Positions 24,159 to 35,551 of a DNA stretch of 64,000 nt are shown piece by piece (position 1 is the first letter of the stretch; each line of letters begins with the position of its first letter). This stretch comes from Rhynchosporium graminicola (Eukaryota > Ascomycota > Leotiomycetes > Helotiales > Ploettnerulaceae), in assembly GCA_900074885.1 (NCBI GenBank), contig FJUW01000016.1, positions 909,219 to 973,218 on the forward strand, given 5' to 3'. Below the pieces are notes generated by a model. The model saw nothing but the letters and a program-made list of their open reading frames with translations, was not told the DNA's origin and made no database searches. The translations under genes and the position numbers were made by a program.

Positions 24159-24635
24159 GCTACAGTACTAGTACTAGTACCAGTACCAGCTATAGTACTA
24201 GCACTAGCTATAGCAAGCTAATCGACGCCTCCACCTCCACCTAAATCGATTATACTCTCTTCTTCGCTTCCGCAGATTATTATATAGGTTATAGAGTTAG
24301 AAATTCGATACTACCTAGACAGCGAGCGTATTAGCAATACAATTAGTAGTATTTCAAACAAGCTAGGAGAGGAGGGATATACCTACTAATCGATTAAGGA
24401 GACTACTAGAGAGGTAGCAGATAATACTATTAATTCAAGGGGTATTTCTAGCCTAAGAAGAGATCACACTTACTAGTACGCTACGTATAGAGCTAATAGC
24501 AATCCGACTGAGGTAGATATTAGTAATTCAGCTGATTTCGACTATATTATCAAACGAGTTTCAAACTAGGGAGCTAAAGGCAAGGAGAAGATACTCAGAC
24601 TCCAGATTTACTTTAGTATTGTCTTAACTCCTTAG

Positions 24636-24870
24636 TGTGACGACTGGTCAGGTTTGGAGGTTTCTCCCTATTGGTAGAAACACTTACTACTAAGCGAGAT
24701 TACACGAGTAGAGTTTAGGGGCCCCTTTTCATATATATACTTCCCTTCTCTCTCTACTTCTATACTCCTTAGTTATAGATTCTTAAGTGATTCTTACTAC
24801 TTTATATTCATAGTAATATAAGGTCTTATTACTTAGGTAGTTTTAAGACCTTTCTAGAGTAAGTATTATA
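24636..24870 (+). repeat. 5' LTR of E1
   Basis: This 235-bp LTR starts TGTGACGACTGG. It differs from the 3' LTR at about twenty positions, all of them transitions by eye. It ends AAGTATTATA, the RIP-changed form of AAGCGTCACA. Confidence 0.88.
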
Positions 24871-25141
24871 TTATCTATAACTCTTTTACTTACGTCTAAG
24901 AAGATAGTAAATATCTACTTATATTATACCTTTATACCTAGAGCTACTAAACGCAAGAGACTACGCTATATAGAGAAAGCTTATACTAAGTATAAACTTG
25001 AAGAATAGCACCTAAACCGAAGTAACCTAAGTCCGATAAATCGATTACTAGTTCTCTGACTCTCTCTACTTCCTATTCTTCGGCGACTCGTAATACTTAC
25101 TATAACTTACCTCTCCTTATAGTAAAGAGTACTCGCGATAA

Positions 25142-26860
25142 CGCCTCGTCCGAGTTAAGCTCCTTAACTCTTATTATAATTAACGAACTTACTAAGTCGC
25201 TAAACCTCTCTAATAATACTCTTATATTAATAGTAACTATAAGTAACTTATAGGAAGACTATACTTATTAGCTATAAGAGATAGAAAAGAAGCTCGTAGA
25301 GGAGAGATAATTAAACGCTAACTTATCTGCAGAACTATACTAGTTATAGGATAAGTTCCTAGAACTACGCTAGTTAACTGCTTAGCGCTCTACTAAGTCT
25401 ATATCGTTTAATAACGTTTAATCGCGTATAATACTACTACTATTAATTAAAGAAGATAATGCTACTCTTACGCTTAATAATTATTATCGAGAATAATCTA
25501 CCGGAGGAATATTATTAATATTATACGCTACGCGTATAAAGAAGATACTAAACCTTCTAAATAAGCTCTCTAATAGAATCGACTACTCTCTAAAACTCTA
25601 GGAAGTATAGATACGTAATACTCTCTAGTGCTACTCTAGCTACTTTATCGATAAAGATTACTATAAAGATTAGTTACTTAACTAAACAGAAGGAATAGCT
25701 AGAACTTACCTAGAACTCTTATTCTTAGAACCGGAATATAACGAAGAAGGTAATATAACTAATTCACTCGATATGATTATTTAACTTATCTCCTTCTTAT
25801 CTAATCTATATAACTAATAAACTATAAGAGCTAGCTACTCCGCGCTAAAGATAGATTATAAGTAGACCTTCTAGATATTCTACTACGAGTTTCGTACGCT
25901 AGCTCGTAAAGCTAGAGTAAACGATTAATCGACTCTGAAAATAGACTTATAAGAGAAGCTATCTATACGGCTACGGAAATTGTGACGACTAGTCAGGTTT
26001 NCGCCTCGTCCGAGTTAAGCTCCTTAACTCTTATTATAATTAACGAACTTACTAAGTCGCTAAACCTCTCTAATAATACTCTTATATTAATAGTAACTAT
26101 AAGTAACTTATAGGAAGACTATACTTATTAGCTATAAGAGATAGAAAAGAAGCTCGTAGAGGAGAGATAATTAAACGCTAACTTATCTGCAGAACTATAC
26201 TAGTTATAGGATAAGTTCCTAGAACTACGCTAGTTAACTACTTAGCGCTCTACTAAGTCTATATCGTTTAATAACGTTTAATCGCGTATAATACTACTAC
26301 TATTAATTAAAGAAGATAATGCTACTCTTACGCTTAATAATTATTATCGAGAATAATCTACCGGAGGAATATTATTAATATTATACGCTACGCGTATAAA
26401 GAAGATACTAAACCTTCTAAATAAGCTCTCTAATAGAATCGACTACTCTCTAAAACTCTAGGAAGTATAGATACGTAATACTCTCTAGTGCTACTCTAGC
26501 TACTTTATCGATAAAGATTACTATAAAGATTAGTTACTTAACTAAACAGAAGGAATAGCTAGAACTTACCTAGAACTCTTATTCTTAGAACCGGAATATA
26601 ACGAAGAAGGTAATATAACTAATTCACTCGATATGATTATTTAACTTATCTCCTTCTTATCTAATCTATATAACTAATAAACTATAAGAGCTAGCTACTC
26701 CGCGCTAAAGATAGATTATAAGTAGACCTTCTAGATATTCTACTACGAGTTTCGTACGCTAGCTCGTAAAGCTAGAGTAAACGATTAATCGACTCTGAAA
26801 ATAGACTTATAAGAGAAGCTATCTATACGGCTACGGAAATTGTGACGACTAGTCAGGTTT
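25142..26860 (+). repeat. 859-bp near-identical direct duplication separated by one N
   Basis: 25142-26000 recurs at 26002-26860 with a constant offset of 860. I noticed one difference (G at 25380, A at 26240). The first copy stops 20 bases into the LTR of element E2, where an N follows. This looks like two overlapping contig ends joined without merging, rather than biology. Confidence 0.8.
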
Positions 26861-27075
26861 GGAGGTCTCTCCCTATTAGTAGAAACACTTACTGCTAAGC
26901 GAGATTATACGAGTAGAGTTTAGGGGCCCCTTTTCATATATATACTTCCCTTCTCTCTCTACTTCTTCACTTCTTAGTTATAGATTCTTAAGTGATTCTT
27001 ACTATTTCATATTTATAGTAATATAAGGTCTTATTACTTAAGTAGTTTTAAGACCTTTCTAGAGTAAGCGTTATA
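26841..27075 (+). repeat. 5' LTR of E2
   Basis: This 235-bp copy of the E-family LTR starts TGTGACGACTAG and ends AAGCGTTATA. It is preceded directly by the target-site copy GAAAT. Confidence 0.87.
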
Positions 27076-28700
27076 TTATCTATAACTCTTTTACTTATAT
27101 CTAGGAAGATAGTAAATATCTACTTATATTATACTTCTATACTTAGAGCTACTAAACGCAGGAGACTACGCTATATAGAGAAGGCTTATACTAAGTATAA
27201 ACTTGAAGAATAGCACCTAAACTGAAGTAACTTAAGTTTAATAAATCGACTACCGGTTCTCTGACTCCTTTTACTTCTTATTCTTTAGCGACTCGTAATA
27301 CTCGCTATAACTTACCTCTCTCTATAGTAGAGAGTACTCGCGATAACGCTTCGTCCGAGTTAAGCTCCTTAACTCCTATTATAATTAACGAACTCACTAA
27401 GTCGCTAAACCTCCCCGATAATACCCATATATTAATAGTAACTATAAGTAACTAATAGGAAGACCGCGCTTACTAGCTATAAGAGGTAGAAAGGAAGCTC
27501 GCGGAGGAGAGATAATTAAACGCTAACTTATCTATAGAACTACGCTAGTTACGGGACGAGTTCCTAGAACTATACTAATTAATTACTTAGCGCTCTACTA
27601 AGTCTATATTGTTTAATAACGTTTAATCGCGTATAATACTACTACTATTAATTAAAGAAGATAACGCTACTCTTACGCTTAATAATTATTATCGAGAATA
27701 ATCTACCGGAGGAATATTATTAATATTATATNTTATTATAATTCTTAGTACTAAAAGATAGCTTTCTATAGTAGACTACTTATAAATAGATAGCTAAATA
27801 GAGATCTATAACTAATATCTCTAATATAGATTACGACCTTTTATCTCTTATTATTAAGATAACTAGTCGGAATTCTTACTTATTATAGACTATACTTAGA
27901 TAACTCTCTCTTACGAATCCCTTAGAGGTCTCTTACTCTTTAAAGTTGTTTATAGATATATACCCCGCGTTAATTAGAATTAGAAAGATTTACCTGACTC
28001 TATTATACTTACTAATAAGTTAAATACTTAGTAAGCTTTAGATTATACTAATCGCTTACGCGACGCTTAGATTACTACTTAATTAAGCTTCTAATATATA
28101 TAAGCTAAGATATCCTAATCCTATAATCGCTTAAGCTATGAAGTCGACTTCACTATAGACGACCTTATCTAGCTAGATATACGCTACTTTACGAGTACTC
28201 GACTTAGTAAAAAACTCGACTTCCCGACTAACGGACCTTTCTATATAATTAAAAAAGTTAGAAGCTCTTATCGCCTAGAGCTCCTTACTAGTATAAAAGT
28301 ATATAACGTATTCCTTATTACTAAGCTATAGAAATATCTAAACGACCCCTTACTAAGATAAACCTTATTACTACTACTACTTATTAATATTACTAGTAAT
28401 AATAAATAAGAGATCGAAGATATACTTATATGCTGTAAGTAGCGTAATAGCCTCTTATATCGAGTTTCCTAGTTAAATCAAGATATCGATCTTATATAGT
28501 ATAAAGCTATAGACGTTAAATACGCTCTCGCTAAGCTATAATAATTCTACCTTAATAACTTAACGTAAGCTAGACCTCTTGCTAGACTACCTAATTAGCT
28601 GAAAGCTTTCTATAATAGAATTAATAATTATAACTACCTTAATAGTAATAAGGAGATAAACTAACGCTCGAGAGCGAGCTTTTTTCGGAGGAGGGAGTAG

Positions 28701-29208
28701 TATAACGACTAGTTAGGTTTAGAGGTCTCTTCCTATTAGTAGAAATACTTATTACTAAGCGAGATTATATAAGTAGAGTTTAGGGGCCCCTTTTTATATA
28801 TATATTTTTATTCTCTCTCTATGTGACGATAGCTTACCTGAATGTCACATGAGAAGAAGGATAGATAACAGGGCCCAAGTTCATAGGTATCCCAGTAGAA
28901 CTAGTATCTGACCCGGTATAGTATCGGACTAGTACTGGCATATGTATATAAGGTGCCTTGCACTCCATCTCTCTTCTTCTTCCTTCCTTATCTTTTTGTT
29001 TCTTTCGTAGTAGACTATATAAGATCGCTCTTGGCCTCCCTACTCGTTTATTCTTGCTTGTATACCGCCTTGAGTCTTGTGTCGTTATACTTTACTTCTT
29101 TACTCCTTAGTTATAGATTCTTAAGTGATTCTTACTACTTTATATTTATAGTAATATAAGGTCTTATTACTCAGGTAGTTTTAAGACCTTTCTAGAGTAA
29201 GCGTTATA
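28701..29208 (+). repeat. 3' LTR of E2, split by a solo LTR
   Basis: The two pieces 28701-28821 and 29095-29208 add up to 235 bp once the solo LTR and one target-site copy are removed, exactly the length of the other LTRs of this family. Confidence 0.85.
28822..29089 (+). mobile_element. Solo LTR (S1) inside the E2 3' LTR
   Basis: This 268-bp segment starts TGTGACGATAG, ends TCGTTATA and is flanked by CTCTA (28817-28821) and CTTTA (29090-29094), a duplication differing by one transition. Its downstream ~110 bp, from the TATA-like ACTATATAAG onward, matches the LTR of element L1 closely; the upstream half differs. No internal region or partner LTR adjoins it, so it is probably the remnant of LTR-LTR recombination. 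It retains more CpA/TpG than the surrounding element, fitting a younger age. Confidence 0.8.
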
Positions 29209-32200
29209 GAAATAGCTCTTCTAATAGTACTAAATATTAAGGACACTAGAAGAATATATTAAGGCTATATAAGCTAAAGACTAAGGTTAATTTATTGAAA
29301 AGACTTATTATTCCGAGTCTTTAGCTAAGGCTAGCGCGACTCGGGAACGCCATATAAATACCTCCTCTTAGCGCTATAATACTAACTCTTCTTCTTATCT
29401 ATAAATTAGTCTTCTTACGCTCGAGAATACTAGTATAACTAGTAAATAAGTACTATACTCTATACGAAACGATACGCCTTGTGTATAATCGCTAGCGAAT
29501 ACTTCTCGTTACTTTACGCTTACCTTATACTTACGCTTATTATCAGCTCGACCTAATACTCCGTATCGAATTAATATAATTAATACTAATAATAACGTTA
29601 ATAGTAAGTTAGAAGATAATAATAATAAAGAGATATATAATAACGCTTAGGAGTATATTAAACCGCTAGTAAAAGACTATACCTAAGGAAAGACTCCTTC
29701 TTAAGTAGTATACGAGATATATAATATCTTAACCTTACGAAGCTTCTTAGTAGTTAATTATTTACTATACGTATTACTCTTACTAAGAATAGACTCTCGT
29801 ATAAGCTACTTATACTTCTCGATTCTAGAGCTAATAGATATTATTTTATTAATTATTCTTTTCTTAAATCCTTTTCTTTCTTCTTAAAACCTTTAATTTA
29901 CTTTCTACTAAACGCAATTCCTATTAAAGGCTTTAATAGCGTTAATAGTAGTACTATTAGTTACTATACGATACTTAATTTAATAGTAGATTATCGCGTT
30001 TAGGTATTTACCCCCTTTCTTATTACTACTCTCGGAAACTATAGTATTATACTCGGAAGGACTTAGCTTTCGGAATATTAAGTACTCTTAGATACCTCTA
30101 AACGATAGATTATTTAGCTACTATATACTCCTCCTAGTAACGTTTATAGCTCTCCGATCGAGATTAAGGACTTATATAAATACTATACTTATTAGTACTA
30201 TTAATATAATACTAACGAACGAAACGAACGTCTTAATTAGTTCTAAGAAGCGTACGAGGAATAGTAAAGCGTAGCTAACTCTCCTATTAATATTCGAGCT
30301 ATTATTAACTCTATCTCTATTATTAAACGACTATTACTAGCTCGGAAGCGTATTTCTAAGGAGACTTATAGCTATAAAAATATCTAAAACTCTCCCCTAG
30401 AGAGTATTCTATAAGTAACTAACTCTCTATTATTACTACTGATTAGTTAGGACTATTTCTCTAGCGTTTATATTACTTATTATAGATATAATAAGCTTAA
30501 GTGTTTATTATCTAAAGAACGAGAATAGAGTAATAAAGAGAAGTCTTTATATTCTAAAGAGATTACTAATATATAGCCGAAGTACGTACGATTCAGTAAT
30601 GTTATTACTTATATCCCGCGTAAATCTCTACTTTAACTTTAATTAGAAGTCTCTATATTAAAGACTTATATATAAGACTACGCCCGCGTAATTCATACTA
30701 TAGACTAATAGTTACTCGGAACACTATCTCGCGACTTAATAGAAGCTACTTAAAGTATAAAAATAGCTACTATAATATTTCAGAAGTAATAAAGATCACC
30801 TCGTATGCTTAGACCTCTTCTAGAGCTTCCTACGCTAGAGATTTATATAATTAGTAGCTTAGCTTTCTATCTCTTATATAAACGCTAGAAATCTTCTAAT
30901 AATAAGATCTTCTTTATTATCTTTCACGAGATAGATAAGCTTCTTAATAACTAAATCGTAGTTTAGTAACGCGATACTACTATCGTATCTTTAACTATCG
31001 ACTTTATAGAGCGTTATAAAACCGCTTAGCAATTTACTATTAGTTTAAGCGAATTAGATTCAGAACTATAGATCTCTTACGAGTATAACTAGTAAGTATA
31101 CGTCTTTTCTAAGGAAGCTAGCGATATTCTCCATCCTTATCGCTTATACGATTACCGAATTAAGCTTAAGGAAAGGGCTAAGAAGAACTTTAAATACTCC
31201 TCCTTATATAAGATATTAGCTAAAGAACTTAAAGTTATTAAAGCGTATATTACTAATAACTTAGCTAAAGGTTTTATTAAACTTTCTTAAGTACTATACG
31301 CTATACTTATTCTTTTCGTTAAGAAAGCTAATAGAAGTCTAAGATTCTATATTAACTTTCGCGTATTTAATAACCTTATAAAGAAAGATTAATATCTACT
31401 ACTATTAATCGATAAAACGCTAGCTAGAATCTCTACTGCTAAGATATTTACTAAACTAGATATTCGCTAGGCGTTCTACCGAATTCGAATAGATCTAGCC
31501 TCTAAAGAGTATACGACTTTCCGGACTTATTATAGTATATATAAGTATAAAGTACTCCTCTTCAGTCTAACTAATAGCTCTACGATATACTAGCGATATA
31601 TAAATAATATCTTATTCGACTACTTAAACGACTTCTATATAGTATATCTAGATAATATTCTAATCTACTCTAATAACTTACTATAGTATTAATTATATAT
31701 ATATAAGGTACTATAACGATTATAAGACGCTAGATTATAAGCTAACCTTAAGAAGTATAAATTTAATATTACTCGCACTAAATACCTTAGGTTTATTATC
31801 TCTACTTCTAAGATCGGGGTAGACCCTAAGAAGGTTAATATTATATAATCTTAGAATTACCTAACTATAGTTAAGGGCGTATAATTATTCTTAGGCTTTT
31901 ATAACTTCTACTAACGATTTATTAAAGACTACAGAATTATCATAAAACCTCTTATATAACTTACTAAAAATAATATATTATTTCGGTTCGCTAGAGAGTA
32001 TAAAGATACTTTTAATTACCTAAAGCACGCTCTTACTTCGGTATTACTTCTCTACTACTATTAGTAATATCTACCTTATATAATCGAAATAGACACTAGT
32101 AATAGAGTAATAGTAGGTATACTATCGTAATAGTACGACGAAGACTAGTTCCTAGTAGCTTACTTCTCTAAGACTATACTACCTGCTAAGCTTAATTATA

Positions 32201-34197
32201 CTATTTATAATAAGGAAATACTCGTAATTATACGATCTTTTAGTAACTAGAGATCTAAGCTCGTAAGCGTACCGTATTAGATCCGCGTTATTACTAATTA
32301 TAAAGCTCTTAAGTACTTTATAACCTCTAAATAACTAAACGTACGATAAGTATAATAAGCCGAGCTACTCGCAGACTATAACTTTATAATTACCTATTAA
32401 CCTAGGAAGTATAATCTACTCGCTAACGCTCTCTCTCGCAGAATAGATAAATTAGATAACTAGAATAACGCTAAAAGAACTTAGCGTTTATAATAGCTAC
32501 TACGCGAAGACTAAATCGATCTAGTACTACTTATAAGTAACCTCCGGAATAGCTCCGACTCTATAGATAACTTTAAGCTTATTAACGCCTTAGAAGTCGC
32601 TGATCTATCGCTAGTCTTTTCTATAGTATAGTAAGTACTTAACGCTAATTATACTACGCTATTACTCTAAGTACTATAGAAATAAGCTCTTTCCGCTACT
32701 CCTAGAAGACTAACTATAGAAAAAGATCTTTTACTCTATAAAAGAAGACTAATTATACTTAATATCTTATATTTTTATACGCTACTTATACGCGAAGTAT
32801 ACGACTAATTAGAGACTGCTTATCTAAGTATAAAGAAGACCTTATAATTACTAGTATTATAATACTAGTAGTACGGAATCGCTTTAATTATTAACTAGTA
32901 TTACTATAACTATTATACTTACTAACGAATTTAAGTGCTACGCGATAAGAAACCGGGCCTCCTCTAACCTCTGCCTATACTATTATATCTATAGGAGTAT
33001 ATTATAGTCGACTACTATAGCTTTAACCGCGATAAACATAGCTATAATAATATTCTCGTATTTATTAACTGTTTTAGTAAATAAGTAATTAGTATTCTAT
33101 ACCGAAAGACTTCTAATACGCGCGACCTTATAAAGCTTTACTTATACTACGTATATTACTATTTCGGAGCTCTATTAATAATTACCTCTAATAGAGAGCC
33201 TTAATTCGTTTCCTGTTTTTAGACTATAGTTATTACGATTCTCAGTACTAAAAGATAGCTTTCTGCAGTAGACTACTTATAAATAGATAGCTAAATAGAG
33301 ATCTATAACTAATATCTCTAACGTAGATTATAACCTTTTATCTCTTACTATTAAGACGACTAGTCGGAGTTCTTACTTATTATAGACTACGCCTAGATAA
33401 CTCTCCCTTACGAATCCCTTAGAGGTCTCTTATCCTTTAAAGTCGTTTATAGATATATACCCTATATTAATTAGAATTAGAAAGACTTACCTAAGTCTAC
33501 TATACCTACTAATAAGTTAAATACTTAGTAAGCTCTAGATTACGCTAATCGTCTACGCGATACCTAGACTACTACTTAATTAAGCCTCTAACGTATATAA
33601 GCTAAGATAGCTTAATCCTATAATCGCTTACGCTATAAAGTCGACTTTACTATAGACGACCTTATCTAGCTAGATATACGCTACTTTATAAGTACTCGAC
33701 TTAGTAAAAAACTCGACTTCCTAACTAATAGACTTTTCCGTATAATTAAAAAGGTCAGAAGCTCTTATTATCTAGAGCTCCCTATTAGTATAAAAGTATA
33801 TAACGTATTCCCTACTACTAAGCTACGGAAGTATCTAAATAACCCCTTACTAAGATAATCCTTACTACTATTACTACTTATTAATATTACTAGTAATAAT
33901 AAATAGGAGATCGAAGATATACTTATATGCTATAAGTAGCGTAATAACCTCTTATACCGAGTTTCCTAGTTAAATTAAGATATCGATCTTATATAGTATA
34001 ACGCTATAGATATTAAATACACTCCTACTAAGCTATAATAATTCTACCTTAATAACCTAACGTAAGCTAGACCTCCTGCTAAACTACCTGATTAGCTAAA
34101 AGCTTTCTATAATAGAATTAATAATTACAACTACCTTAATAGTAATAAGGAAATAGACTAACGCTCGAGGGCGAGCTTTTTTCGGAGGGGGGAGTAG
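29209..34197 (+). pseudogene. E1 gag-pol remnant (Ty3-type polymerase)
   Basis: This is the part of E1 lying right of E2. Conserved blocks survive despite many stops: the reverse transcriptase core VYLDNILIYS around 31642-31671 (second catalytic Asp changed to Asn by a G-to-A transition), an RNase H stretch VAYFSKTILPAKLNYTIYNKE around 32155-32217, integrase sequence after about 32,700, and a chromodomain-like tail (EIEDIL..LLYRVS, PPAKLPD) around 33905-34100. The order RT-RH-IN is that of Ty3 elements. The stop codons are TAA/TAG. The duplicated chromodomain end also appears in E2 (27733-28690). Confidence 0.82.
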
Positions 34198-34432
34198 TAT
34201 AACGACTAGTTAAGTTTAGAGGTTTCTCCCTATTAGTAGAAACACTTACTACTAAGCGAGATTACACGAGTAGAGTTTAAGGGCCCCTTTTCATATATAT
34301 ACTTCCCTTCTCTCTCTACTTCTATACTCCTTAGTTATAGATTCTCAAGTAATTCTTACTACTTCATATTTATAGTAATATGAGGTCTTATTACTCAGGT
34401 AGTTTTGAGACCTTTCTAGAGCAAGCGTCACA
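34198..34432 (+). repeat. 3' LTR of E1
   Basis: This 235-bp copy starts TATAACGACTAG (mutated) and ends with the intact AAGCGTCACA. The target-site copy CTTAG follows directly. Confidence 0.88.
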
Positions 34433-35551
34433 CTTAGAGTATAGTTCGACCTCCATAGAAAGATCTAGTACTAGTAAAGCCTCTAATTATTACTATTCTA
34501 AAGCGTATATATAGAGATCTGAGAGAGGAGAGAGAGGAGGTGCTAAAGCCTAAGAAACCTCGTATAGCGATAGTATAGTTAATAAAGGAGGAGAAACTAA
34601 GCCGTTAAGCCGAAAAAGGAACCTTTAAGGAGCTCTTAACCTTAATTCAAGTACTATAAGCTTGTAAAGTTAGCTCTTATAGTTTAACTACTCGCTTTTA
34701 CTAAGTAAATAATAATAAGTACTATTACCTCTCAGGAGCTGATTTAACTCGCTAGGGCTATAATATTAAAGAAGGAGTTACTATAATTAATAAGCCTTCT
34801 ATACTTTATAGAGAAGACTTATAAAGAGAGCTTACTAGGCGTCGAGAGGCAGAAGAAGTAAAGGAGAGAAAAGGGAAGAAGCAGAAGAAGAGAGAGTCTT
34901 ACTATAATTTATCTTTATTACCGGAACGTCAAATAGGAGCCTAATACCCTCTGCAGACGCCTTATTAGCCTCTAAATAGCTTCCCATATCAGTACCCTAT
35001 AATATAACCTCCTTAACCTCCTCCGGTATAGTCTCCTTATACTCCTAGCTCATAGAGCTATTTTCAACCTCCGATATACCCTTAACTTAATATACCTCCT
35101 CCAGACTATAAATATCGACTGCCTGAACCTTAATTACCTCCAAATCGACTATAGAAGAGAGCTAGGAATAAGTTTCTATCGATAGCAGATCTGCGAGAGT
35201 CGAGCTTACTATATAGCAGTAGTAATTCTGAGGAGGTATTATTTACACTGAAAACGTTTCTTTATAAGCTCTTACTACCCCCTAAAGCTTCTATAGCTTC
35301 GCAATTCGACTTCGCTATTAAGATATTTATAGAGCAAGAGTATAATATAGCTATAATATTAGAGATAACGATTAGAGAGGGAATAGAGCTTGGAATAAAA
35401 GCTAGAGTCTTAAAAGTTATAAAGATAAATTTGAAGGTATTCAAGAAGTAGTATAATTAGTAAGAAGTATAATAAACTATAGAAAAGGAGGAGGAGGAGG
35501 AGGAGAAGGAGGAGGAGGAGTAGAGAGTAAATTTCTAGTAATTATAGCTAT

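Larger units (their letters stand above)
26841..29208 (+). mobile_element. Second Ty3-type element (E2) nested inside E1
   Basis: A perfect GAAAT target duplication (26836-26840 and 29209-29213) and two LTRs of the same 235-bp family (26841-27075 and 28701-29208, the latter split by a solo LTR) define this insertion into the gag region of E1. Only a gag-side part and an integrase/chromodomain-side part are present, joined at a single N (27732). Most of pol is therefore either deleted or missing from the assembly. A purine tract (CGGAGGAGGGAGTAG) precedes the right LTR. It is damaged in the RIP pattern and inactive. Confidence 0.85.
24636..34432 (+). mobile_element. Ty3-type LTR retrotransposon (E1), heavily RIP-damaged and split by a second copy
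   Basis: Two 235-bp LTRs (24636-24870 and 34198-34432) and a perfect CTTAG target duplication (24631-24635 and 34433-34437) define it. The right LTR is preceded by a purine tract (GGAGGGGGGAGTAG). The gene order gag, reverse transcriptase, RNase H, integrase and a chromodomain-like C-terminus is that of Ty3 elements. It is interrupted at 26841-29208 by another family member. Without that insertion and the apparent 860-bp assembly duplication, its length is about 6.6 kb. The pervasive TAA/TAG stops make it inactive. Confidence 0.88.
22419..35523 (+). pseudogene. Companion ORF of D1 (unknown function), split by two retroelements and RIP-damaged
   Basis: Reading 22419-22621, then 24164-24635, then 34438-35523 gives 587 codons in one unbroken phase. 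The joins are made by dropping each inserted element plus one target-site copy. The only internal stops I see are TAA and TAG, as expected if CAA, CAG and TGG were mutated by RIP. The start is ATA, a likely mutated ATG. The N-terminus is basic (PPKSASK, KGRKSTKPRTR), a Pro/Ala/Val stretch and PPPPPKS follow, the middle is charged, a Pro/Tyr/Gln-rich region lies around 34980-35110, and the C-terminus is a poly-Glu tail. I do not recognise a family. Typical Tc1 elements have only a transposase, so this could be an accessory or captured gene. Confidence 0.6.

Noticed and set aside
28953..29159. Short coding frames across the LTR sequences (also at 22633 and 23977)
   Set aside because: They lie within LTRs and repeat with them; they reflect repeat sequence, not genes.
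35262..35444. 60-codon minus-strand frame inside the DNA transposon
   Set aside because: It is the antisense shadow of the companion frame and overlaps its best-preserved part.
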